Assembly (NCBI GenBank): GCA_003134555.1
Contig: PLBO01000082.1
Location: forward strand, 61,566 to 125,565
Source of the DNA: Actinomycetota bacterium
Lineage (GTDB): Bacteria > Actinomycetota > Acidimicrobiia > IMCC26256 > PALSA-610
Direction: 5' to 3'
DNA: 64,000 nt
The notes under the pieces were generated by a model. That model was not told the DNA's origin, did not search any database, and saw only the letters and a program-made list of their open reading frames with translations. The position numbers and the translations under genes were made by a program. How positions within the stretch are numbered: the first letter of the stretch is position 1; every line of letters begins with the position of its first letter. Positions 29,154 to 37,183 of this stretch are shown piece after piece.

Positions 29154-29490
29154 TCAACCCAAGTAGTTGCCCGCGATGCGGTGGTTGCGGGAACGGCCCA
29201 AGACGGCGTTCGCGGCCTGCAGGCCTGACAGTGTCGCCGCCTCGATGCAACCCGCGTTGAGCCCGTTGTCGGTCCAGTCGCCGGCCACGAACAGATTGTC
29301 GTAGCCGCTTTCGTCGGCGCGGAACCGGTACCGGTCTGTCCCCGGCGCGCATTGCACATAGCGGTCGGAGGGATCGACGTTGGCGCTGATGAACTGCGTG
29401 TCGAGCGCGTCGGCGCCGCGCTCCCCGCGGGTGCCACACAGCAAGTCCCACCGCGCGCCGTCGGGAGACTCAGCCGTTCGAGTGCATGCG
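29154..29490 (-). pseudogene. C-terminal remnant of an FAD-dependent amine oxidase/desaturase-like gene
   Basis: Only the tail is recognisable: YRFRADESGYDNLFVAGDWTDNGLNAGCIEAATLSGLQAANAVLG; upstream frame is antisense to the DUF2182 gene. The 5' boundary is approximate. Confidence 0.6.
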
Positions 29491-29522
29491 GTCGGCGTCT
29501 GAAGCGTGGCATGGTGCTCTGT

Positions 29523-30308
29523 ATGGCGGCGACGAGCGAACGCGGCGCAGCGGTTGGCGCGTTGCGGTCGCGGCAGCTGCTCGGCCCGCTCCTCCTCGCC
29601 GCCGCGGCGACGTGGGCTGCCGTCGTCGCGATCTGGCGCAGTTTGGGTGCGATGCCGGGAACGATGGGCCTTGGTGTCGCCGCGTTCGGCGGTGTCTGGA
29701 TCCTGATGATGGCCGCGATGATGTTGCCGAGCGTCGCTCCATTCGCGTCGTTCTACACGCGTACCTTCACTGATCGGCGCCGGCGACGCCTCGTCGCGTT
29801 CACGGCCGGCTACCTGTTGGTGTGGACGGCAGCCGGGCTGCCCGTGTTCGGTCTCGCGTGGATCGCAGATCGACTCGTCACGGCACATCCGGGAGCGGCT
29901 ACGGCGTTCGCGGCGCTGATCTTCCTCGTCTGTGGCTTGTATCAGCTGACGCCGTTCAAGGACCGCTGCCTCGCGCGTTGTCGGTCGCCTCTCGCGTTCA
30001 CGTTGGAGCATGCAGCGCACCGCGGTCGGGGCCGCGACCTGCGCGCGGGCATGTCTCACGGTGTCTTCTGCGTCGCCTGCTGCTGGGCGATCATGCTGTT
30101 GCTCGTCGCATTCGGGCTGATGAATGTCCTCGCGATGCTGATCATCGCCGCGGTTGTGTTGGCCGAGAAGACCTGGCGCTGGGGTGGAGGGGTCGCGCGA
30201 GCATTCGGCGTCGCATCGATCGTGCTCGCACTGGTTGTGGTCGCCCATCCCGCGGTGGCGCCCGGCCTGTACTCGCCCAACCCGACGATGACCGAAGGAA
30301 CGATGTGA
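29523..30308 (+). CDS. DUF2182-type membrane protein
   Basis: Multi-TM with WILMMAAMMLPSVAPF and GMSHGVFCVACCWAIM, typical of DUF2182. Confidence 0.75.
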   Translation: MAATSERGAAVGALRSRQLLGPLLLAAAATWAAVVAIWRSLGAMPGTMGLGVAAFGGVWILMMAAMMLPSVAPFASFYTRTFTDRRRRRLVAFTAGYLLVWTAAGLPVFGLAWIADRLVTAHPGAATAFAALIFLVCGLYQLTPFKDRCLARCRSPLAFTLEHAAHRGRGRDLRAGMSHGVFCVACCWAIMLLLVAFGLMNVLAMLIIAAVVLAEKTWRWGGGVARAFGVASIVLALVVVAHPAVAPGLYSPNPTMTEGTM

Positions 30309-30937
30309 ACGACTGGCGCGTGCGCGGCTCCTACTTCGAGGGCTGCAACTGCGAGGCGATCTGCCCGTGTCGATCCGCGCACGGTCGTCCGGGTGGGCCT
30401 TCGACTTACGGCGAGTGCTACGGCGCGCTTTCGTGGATTGTCGAAGGTGGCCATGCCGACGATCTGGATCTGTCTGGTTTGTCGGTCGTCATGACGCTGC
30501 GTTATTTCGATGATGTTCAGCCCTCCACGCGATGGGATGTCGTGCTCTACGTCGACGAGCGGGCGGGTTCCGAGCAGCAGGCCGCGCTGGCTGACATCTT
30601 TCTCGGGCGTGCCGGAGGCACCGTTGCCGCGCTCTACGGACCCGCCATCGGCGCGGTGCACGCCGTGCGCTCGGCCCGGATCACCCTCGAGCACATCGCA
30701 ACCCGCAAGCGGATCGGTGTCGTCGGCTACGTCACACTCGAGAGCGAGGATGCGGCGTCGGAGCTCGACGCCGTGCAATGCGGCATCCCCGGCTTCGATC
30801 ACCCCGGTACCGAGCTCTTCGGCGAGGGCCTCGAGTCGATCGACCCTCTTCTGCGCTTCGAAGTGCGTGGCAAGCGACACGCTTCGTTCTTCACGGACTT
30901 CGACTATCGCTCGGGCGACGTGTCATCAGCCTCCTGA
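30305..30937 (+). CDS. DUF1326-type protein
   Basis: N-terminal WRVRGSYFEGCNCEAICPCR; GTG start overlaps the DUF2182 stop. Confidence 0.8.
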   Translation: MNDWRVRGSYFEGCNCEAICPCRSAHGRPGGPSTYGECYGALSWIVEGGHADDLDLSGLSVVMTLRYFDDVQPSTRWDVVLYVDERAGSEQQAALADIFLGRAGGTVAALYGPAIGAVHAVRSARITLEHIATRKRIGVVGYVTLESEDAASELDAVQCGIPGFDHPGTELFGEGLESIDPLLRFEVRGKRHASFFTDFDYRSGDVSSAS

Positions 30938-33418
30938 CGCGGTCGACGGTCGTTTGAACGGTTCAACCCAAAGCGTCGCGCCGGCCGCCGCTCCCGCCGC
31001 GATGAGCCAATCGACCGGACGCAGCGCGCTCATCTCGAAGACGCTGCGGACGGCGGGCACACCGAAGACGACTGCGATGACGGCGAGCATCGTGACGATC
31101 GCCGGCAGCAGGATCGTGTTGTTCGCAATGGCGACGCGCCAGACCGGTCGGCTGGACGAGCGCGAAACGAGCATGAGGATGAGCGCGGAAAACAGCAACG
31201 TGGCGAATCCCAGCGCTCGGGCATGTTCCGCGGCGTCATTGCGGGAGAGCTCCCAGAAGTACAAGCCGAGAATCGCCGCGGCGACTGTCGTACCTACCTC
31301 GACGGCGCGCCAGATCTCGGCGCGCGAGAGGATGCCGGCAGCGGCCGACCGCGGCGGCCGCCGCATGACATCAGGATCTGCGGGGTCGCGTTCGAAAACG
31401 AGAGCGACGATCGGGTGCAGAAGCAGCTCGAGGAGGATCATGTGCATGGGCAGCAGGAGGAGGGGTTTTCCGACGAGCGGTACGACCAGCGCGGCGAGCA
31501 GTAGTGGCGCGTGGAAGACGGCGAGGTAGCTGAAAGCGTGCCGAAGGTTGCCGAAGATGCGCCGTCCGCCCCTCACCGCACTGACGATCGTCGCGAAGTT
31601 GTCGTCGAGGAGCACGAGTGTGGCGGCCTGACGGGCGACCTCCGTCCCGCGTTCACCGCCGAATGCGACTCCGATGTCGGCCTCGCGTAGGGCCGGCGCG
31701 TCGTTGATGCCGTCGCCGGTCATCGCGACGACGTCGCCCCGTGCTCGCAACGCGTGAACGATGCGATGCTTCTGCTCGGGGCGAACGCGAGCGAAGACAT
31801 CGCTCGACGCGACCAGCGCGTTCAGCGCGTCGTCGTCGGTGCAGGCGTCGAGGTCGTCACCGGTCACAACCGCGCCGGAGCCGTCCATGTGCAAGCTGTC
31901 GGCGACGGCGCGGGCGGTTACGGGGTGATCGCCGGTGATCATGAGCACCCGGACTCCCGCCGCGTGACACGCGACGAGGGCGTCGGCGACCCCCTCGCGC
32001 AGCGGGTCGGAGAAGCCGATCAGCCCGTCGACGCGGAGATCGCGCTCGTCGTCGGCACGGGACGTCACCTCATCCTGCGTCGTTCCCGATGCGACGCAGA
32101 TCACTCGCATGCCGGCCTCGGCGAGCTGTGCGTGCTGTGCAACGAGTCGTGCCACCTCGTCGGCTTCCGTCCGAGCGTGGAGCAGAATGCCCTCCAAAGC
32201 GCCCTTGGCTGCGACGTTCCAGGTGTCGTCGTCCCGCCACACGTGGGTGACGTATTTGTCGCGCGGGTCGAACGGATGGTCGCGTTCGAGCGTTCCCGGG
32301 AATCGATGCATGCCGTGCCGCGTGGCGACCTCGTAGAGCGCACGGTCGAGCGGGTCGTACGGGTCGGGCTCGGAAGCCAAGATCGCAGCCTGCAGCAGCG
32401 ATCGAGCTGCCTCTGAGAGCGGGGTCGCGGCGTCGACGACGGCGTTCGGAGTCGCCAGCGCCACGACCTGGAGCCGACCGCGTGTGAGTGTGCCCGTCTT
32501 GTCGGTGCAGATGACCGTCGTCGATCCGAGCGTCTCGACGGCGGGCAACCGCCGGACGAGCGCGCGCTGCCGGGCGAGCCGTGTCGCGCCGAGCGCGAGG
32601 CTGAGGGTCAAGACGATGAGGTACTCCTCGGGAATCGCCGCGATGCCAAGGCTGACCCCCGCGACGATCGCATCTCCCCAACCCTGGCCGCGCACGAGCT
32701 CGGTCGTCACCACGGCGGCGCAGAAGCCGCCGGCGACGACGGTCAGCATTGCGACGAATCGTCGGACCTTCCGCTCGAGCGGAGTGCGAGACGGGCGAAC
32801 CCGAGCGACGAGCGAACCGATGCGGCCGTAGCGGGTCTGCAGGCCGGTGACCGCGATCTCGGCGTAGCCGCGCCCGGTCAATACGGTGGTCCCCGCGAAC
32901 AGGGCGGCGTCTTCGCCGACCGACTTGGTGACCGGAACCGACTCGCCGGTCAGCCTGGCTTCGTCTATCACGATCGGCCCGCCGCCGACGAGTTCGCCGT
33001 CGGCCGCGATGACGTCACCTTCTCGCACAACGAGCATGTCGCCCGGTACGACGTGTTCGGCATCGACGATCTGTTCGACGCCATCGCGTACCGCGGTCGT
33101 CGTCGGTGCGACGAGCGCGGCGAGCTGCTCGAGCGCGTGCTCGGCGCGCGTCTCGAGCGCGACGCCGATCGCGGTGATCGGTCCCAGCGCCAGGAAGGTG
33201 ACGAGCGCGTCGAGCCGGTTGCCGAGCGCGAGGTAGGTCGGTGCCGCGATGAGCAGGAGCACCGCCATCGGATCGCTGACCGCGCGCCACAACACCGTTG
33301 CTCGGCGACTCCGCGACGGAGTGGGCACCAAACGGTTCGGACCCACTTCCCGCAACAGTCGATCCGCGTCGGCGGAAGTCAGCCCACTTCGCGGTGCGGT
33401 AAGCGCGGGCACCGTCAT
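30926..33418 (-). CDS. Cation-transporting P-type ATPase (P2-like)
   Basis: Phosphorylation motif ICTDKTGTLTRG, MTGDGINDAPAL; M4 motif GIAAIPEEYLIV. Start may be ATG 33418 or extend to 33460. Confidence 0.9.
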   Translation of the reverse strand: MTVPALTAPRSGLTSADADRLLREVGPNRLVPTPSRSRRATVLWRAVSDPMAVLLLIAAPTYLALGNRLDALVTFLALGPITAIGVALETRAEHALEQLAALVAPTTTAVRDGVEQIVDAEHVVPGDMLVVREGDVIAADGELVGGGPIVIDEARLTGESVPVTKSVGEDAALFAGTTVLTGRGYAEIAVTGLQTRYGRIGSLVARVRPSRTPLERKVRRFVAMLTVVAGGFCAAVVTTELVRGQGWGDAIVAGVSLGIAAIPEEYLIVLTLSLALGATRLARQRALVRRLPAVETLGSTTVICTDKTGTLTRGRLQVVALATPNAVVDAATPLSEAARSLLQAAILASEPDPYDPLDRALYEVATRHGMHRFPGTLERDHPFDPRDKYVTHVWRDDDTWNVAAKGALEGILLHARTEADEVARLVAQHAQLAEAGMRVICVASGTTQDEVTSRADDERDLRVDGLIGFSDPLREGVADALVACHAAGVRVLMITGDHPVTARAVADSLHMDGSGAVVTGDDLDACTDDDALNALVASSDVFARVRPEQKHRIVHALRARGDVVAMTGDGINDAPALREADIGVAFGGERGTEVARQAATLVLLDDNFATIVSAVRGGRRIFGNLRHAFSYLAVFHAPLLLAALVVPLVGKPLLLLPMHMILLELLLHPIVALVFERDPADPDVMRRPPRSAAAGILSRAEIWRAVEVGTTVAAAILGLYFWELSRNDAAEHARALGFATLLFSALILMLVSRSSSRPVWRVAIANNTILLPAIVTMLAVIAVVFGVPAVRSVFEMSALRPVDWLIAAGAAAGATLWVEPFKRPSTASGG

Positions 33419-33521
33419 GAGGTTGGGTCCCGAAGCCGGGTCATGCGCCGCCATTGCCATCCGCCGTGCATGCTCGGCTCCGCTTCTGCGACGAAGGTGC
33501 CCGTCATCTTCCCCTCAGAGC

Positions 33522-34382
33522 TCAGCGTCGCTGGGCTTTCTCTGCCGTCCAGTACTCCTTTATCTCGCCGGGAAGCACTGCCGCGATGTCCCGGACCTCT
33601 TCCGGCACCAATCCGCGCAGTGTTGTGATCACGGCCCGCGTGATCGCCTCCGCGTGTTCGGGCTCGATGCCCCGCTCGGCCGTGATCGCGGCGACGAGTT
33701 GGGAGACCGTCTTCACTCGCGACGCCCGCTCGCCTCGACGGCGCGGCGGTTCCGCGAGCCGGCGGACATCCGCGGGCAGGTGGGTGAAGATCTGGGCGCG
33801 CTCGTCGTCGGGTATGCGGTCGGTGAAACCGCACAGCACGGCGTGCACCGCCGACTCGGGATGGTGTGCGCCGGTGCCGCGAGCCGCGTCGACAAGCGCC
33901 TGCAGTGCGGCCGAACGCGGGTGGTGGCGATGGCCCTCGGAGGGGCGGGTATCGCCCGCTATGAGACCGAGATGCAGGTGCGATTCGATGCCGCGGACAC
34001 CGACTACCTGTAGTACCGCGCGTTCGATCGCGGTCGCGCCGCGCTCGTCGGGAATCTCGCCGTGCAGGATCGCGAAGTGGTCGTCGACGATCACGTGCAC
34101 GCGGGGCACGTCCAGCCGGTGTTCCAGCGGCCCGAGGGCCGAGCGGATCCGATCCGCGAGGATGTCGTCGCTCACGTGGGGATCGGGATGCCGACCCGAT
34201 AGCCGGTATCGGATTCCCGGCGTGCTCGCCGCCGCGTACCGCAGGTCGCGAGCCAGACGCTTCCCGAGTTTGCGGGCGGATCGTGCGACCGCGCTGTCGG
34301 GAGTCGCGACCATGGCTACGGCGACGCCGATCACGCCGGCGGCCATCTCGATCGCGCGCATCAATCGCTTCGTCGTCTGCAT
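33522..34382 (-). CDS. BON-like + DUF2267-like fusion protein
   Basis: BON-like DDHFAILHGEIPDERGATAIERAVLQVVGVRGIESHLHL, then two DUF2267-like repeats (HAVLCGFTDRIPDDERAQIFTHLPADVR; VITTLRGLVPEEVRDIAAVLPGEIKEYW). Confidence 0.65.
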   Translation of the reverse strand: MQTTKRLMRAIEMAAGVIGVAVAMVATPDSAVARSARKLGKRLARDLRYAAASTPGIRYRLSGRHPDPHVSDDILADRIRSALGPLEHRLDVPRVHVIVDDHFAILHGEIPDERGATAIERAVLQVVGVRGIESHLHLGLIAGDTRPSEGHRHHPRSAALQALVDAARGTGAHHPESAVHAVLCGFTDRIPDDERAQIFTHLPADVRRLAEPPRRRGERASRVKTVSQLVAAITAERGIEPEHAEAITRAVITTLRGLVPEEVRDIAAVLPGEIKEYWTAEKAQRR

Positions 34383-34499
34383 GAGTGCCCCTTTCGGTCG
34401 TCATGATCATCAACCCCGGGGGCGGCCCAAAGGCAGTGCCGCCCGGCGGTCGCGCGTGTGACGAAAGACCGCGTACCGGCCGAGGTGCCCCGCCGGATA

Positions 34500-34514
34500 G
34501 GGACCGAGGACTCT
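34500..34514. promoter_or_regulatory. DosR-box-like GGGACCGAGGACTCT
   Basis: Perfect left arm, 8 of 10 arm positions; about 79 bp upstream of PNPOx paralog 1. Confidence 0.45.
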
Positions 34515-34592
34515 CGTTCCGGCCGGCCGTGAGGTTCATAGTGCTGGAGCAGGAGGTGGCGCCATGATCGAGCCCCGGGAACTGGAGGAATC

Positions 34593-34991
34593 ATGACGAG
34601 CCGAGGATTCGATTTGATCGGAACCGACCAGTGCGTCGAGTTGCTTCGCGCCCATTCGTTCGGCCGAGTCGGCGTGACGATCGCGGACGAGCCGGTCATC
34701 CTGCCCGTCTTCTACGCGCTGGTGGACGGTGAGGTCGTGTTCCGGACCGACCCGGGCACCAAGTTGATCGCGGCTGTGCTCGAGACGCGCGTCGCGTTCG
34801 AGGTCGACGATGCGGCCAGTGGCTGGAGCGTGCTCGTCGTAGGTCACGCGCATGAGATGCGATCGCCGTCACCCGCTCTGACCGGCGCGCAGTCACGACT
34901 CGACGACTATTGGCCCTCGGGAGAGCGCGAGCGCGTTGTGCGGATAGAGGTCGAGAAGATCACCGGGCGGCGTTTGCAGCGTTCCGCTTGA
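34593..34991 (+). CDS. Pyridoxamine-5'-phosphate-oxidase-like FMN-binding protein (paralog 1)
   Basis: CVELLRAHSFGRVGVTIADEPVILPVFYALVDGEVVFRTDPGTKL. Confidence 0.85.
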   Translation: MTSRGFDLIGTDQCVELLRAHSFGRVGVTIADEPVILPVFYALVDGEVVFRTDPGTKLIAAVLETRVAFEVDDAASGWSVLVVGHAHEMRSPSPALTGAQSRLDDYWPSGERERVVRIEVEKITGRRLQRSA

Positions 34992-35038
34992 GACGGTCCG
35001 CTTCGAGCTCGTCGCGTCTAGCGCGCAGGTGGATCGGC

Positions 35039-35191
35039 TCAACTCGCGATGCGCCGCGAGTCAGAGATCGTCACGGTGATCGGGACGAGATCGGGACGAC
35101 CGCGCCGGGCGAGCACGCCGGCCAGCTCCTCGGCGAGGATCCGGGTTCCCAGGTGTTCGTGCAGGTACTCGAGGAACTGCGCCGTCTTCAT
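35039..35191 (-). CDS. Candidate small protein (50 aa), not in the ORF track
   Basis: MKTAQFLEYLHEHLGTRILAEELAGVLARRGRPDLVPITVTISDSRRIAS; GGAGG-like RBS before ATG, strong GC3 bias, DosR-box-like palindrome about 60 bp upstream. Confidence 0.5.
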   Translation of the reverse strand: MKTAQFLEYLHEHLGTRILAEELAGVLARRGRPDLVPITVTISDSRRIAS

Positions 35192-35250
35192 GATCGCCTC
35201 CGATCGATGTCGTCCCGGAGACCATTGCGTCTCGACCGGCGCCGTCGACA

Positions 35251-35265
35251 GGGACGAAAGGCCCG
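35251..35265. promoter_or_regulatory. DosR-box-like GGGACGAAAGGCCCG
   Basis: 9 of 10 arm positions match; upstream of the candidate small gene at 35191 (-). Confidence 0.5.
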
Positions 35266-35392
35266 GTTCACATGCCGGTCGGCCCTGAGCTCGCCCCAGG
35301 TTCGAGCCCGCGTGCGACAGTCGGTCCCCGGCTCGTCGTCGTCAAGCCCCGACCCGATCGTTTATCGGAAACACGGCCGGAGGTCGCCGATC

Positions 35393-35412
35393 CTCGGGAC
35401 GTCCGTCCCTGA
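35393..35412. promoter_or_regulatory. DosR-box-like palindrome CTC-GGGAC-GTCC-GTCCC-TGA
   Basis: Both 5-nt arms perfect with 4-nt spacer; about 90 bp upstream of the DsbA-like gene. Confidence 0.65.
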
Positions 35413-35498
35413 CGCTCAGGGCGCCGGCGGCGGATGCTGGTGTTATCGAGGACGGCCATCTGAACGGATCGTTGGCCAGGAGCTAAAGGGGTCATCGG

Positions 35499-36188
35499 AT
35501 GCTGCAGCACCGGACAGCCGTCGGGCGGCCGCACTACACGGCACAGGTGTCCGCATCGTCGTCAACCGAGGCGCGGCCGACGCGCATCGAGGTGTACGCC
35601 GACATCTCGTGTCCGTTCACGCACGTTGGTTTGCGACGCCTCGTCGCGGCGCGCGACGCCAGAGGAGCCGACGTCCGGATCCGAGTGCGGGCGTGGCCGT
35701 TGGAGTGGGTCAACGGTCGGCAACTCGCTCCCGACCACGTCGCGGCCGAAATCTCAGGGTTGCGCGCCCGGGTCGCTCCGGGGCTGTTCGCCGGTTTCGA
35801 TCCGACGTGCTTTCCCAGCACGACGATCCCGGCGCTCGGACTCGCCGCCGCGGCGTACCAGGTCGGCGACGACGTTGGTGAGCGGTTGAGCCTGCGGGTG
35901 CGCGACGCGCTCTTCGAGGAGGGTCGCGACCTCACCGACGATGCGGAGCTGCGCGTGATCGGCGGGGAGTTCGGTGTGGAGCCCTTGCCGGGCCCCTCGG
36001 CGGAAGCCGCCGTGCGCGCCGACTGGGACCAGGGGAAGGCTCGAAACGTTCGGGGCTCACCGCATTTCTTCGTTGGCAGTCGAGACTGGTTCTGTCCGTC
36101 GCTTCTGATCCGCCACGAGGGAACGAAGTTCGACATCTCGATCGACAGCGAGGCGCTCGACGCCTTCTACGCGGCAGTCCTCGGTTGA
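35499..36188 (+). CDS. DsbA/FrnE-family thioredoxin-fold protein
   Basis: IEVYADISCPFTHVGLRRL...VRGSPHFFVGSRDWFCPSL. Confidence 0.8.
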   Translation: MLQHRTAVGRPHYTAQVSASSSTEARPTRIEVYADISCPFTHVGLRRLVAARDARGADVRIRVRAWPLEWVNGRQLAPDHVAAEISGLRARVAPGLFAGFDPTCFPSTTIPALGLAAAAYQVGDDVGERLSLRVRDALFEEGRDLTDDAELRVIGGEFGVEPLPGPSAEAAVRADWDQGKARNVRGSPHFFVGSRDWFCPSLLIRHEGTKFDISIDSEALDAFYAAVLG

Positions 36189-36300
36189 CCGCCACGACCT
36201 GTCGCGACGGGCAGGTTCGATGCAACCGCGTCAATTCAGGTCGAGCTTGATGTCGATGCCATCGATCGAACCGACGCGAATGCTCTCGAGCCCGTGCACG

Positions 36301-36570
36301 TCATGCCCTGCTCGACGCTTGGTCCGCTTCGTACACAGCCACGCAGCGCGCACGTTCGGGGCACCCGAGACACGCGGCAGGTGTCATGCGGTGTACGTAT
36401 CCGAGCTCGACGTGCCAGCAGCGCGAGCAGTCGCGGCAGAGAAGATGCACGGTTTGTCTCTCTGTCTCGACAACGGGATCGAGGTGGTTCGATTTGCAGA
36501 CGGGACAGTGCGCGAGCGGCCGGGTGATCGGATGTTCGTCGAGGTCGGGTTCGTGTTCGAAGGGTCCCAT
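36301..36570 (-). CDS. Small Cys-rich zinc-ribbon-like protein (paralog A)
   Basis: CPVC-x21-CRDCSRCWHVELGYVHRMTPAACLGCPERARC; RBS AAGGAG upstream of ATG 36570. Confidence 0.7.
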   Translation of the reverse strand: MGPFEHEPDLDEHPITRPLAHCPVCKSNHLDPVVETERQTVHLLCRDCSRCWHVELGYVHRMTPAACLGCPERARCVAVYEADQASSRA

Positions 36571-36750
36571 CAGGGTCTCCTTGCGTGAGAAGCGCCGGCG
36601 GGGATGTCGACATCGAACCACCGCTGCTGTTCGAAAGGACCTTCTGCTCCTTCTACCTGGGGCCGAGCAGCACGAGCAGTGCCGGGAGCCACCTCTTGAC
36701 GGGCCGTTCGCCTCTCGCGGCGCTTCGTCGCACTTGAGCAGGATGGGAAC

Positions 36751-37170
36751 ATGAAGATCGTCATCGGAGTGGATGGCTCGCCGGCATCGGCGCGAGCGGT
36801 CGAATGGTGCGCGGTGCACGCCGCGGCGTTGGAGGCCGAAGTCGTCGCCGTGCACTCGATCGAAATGCCGCTGTACGCGGGGTACCCATTCGGATACGTC
36901 TCGCTGCCCTCGGGCCCCGACCGTGACGAAGTACACGACGTGACTCAACGCGAATGGTGTGCGCCGCTGTCAAAGGCGAACGTCCGATTCCGCGTCGTTC
37001 TGTCAGACGGTACGCCGGCGCCCGCAATCATCGCGATCGCGAAGGAGGAGTCCGCCGATCTGGTCGTCACCGGTCGTCGCGGCCGTGGCGGCTTCGCGGA
37101 ACTGCTCCTCGGGAGCACGAGTCACGCGCTCTCGCACCACTTGGAACGTCCACTGCTGATCATTCCCTGA
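36751..37170 (+). CDS. Universal stress protein (UspA family)
   Basis: MKIVIGVDGSPASARAVEWCAVHAAALEAEVVAVHSIE...GRRGRGGFAELLLGSTSHALSHH. Confidence 0.93.
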   Translation: MKIVIGVDGSPASARAVEWCAVHAAALEAEVVAVHSIEMPLYAGYPFGYVSLPSGPDRDEVHDVTQREWCAPLSKANVRFRVVLSDGTPAPAIIAIAKEESADLVVTGRRGRGGFAELLLGSTSHALSHHLERPLLIIP

Positions 37171-37183
37171 CGATGTTCCTCCG

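Noticed and set aside
36638-36655. Possible DosR box AGGACCTTCTGCTCC upstream of the USP at 36751
   Set aside because: Only the left arm matches well; kept out pending a matrix scan.
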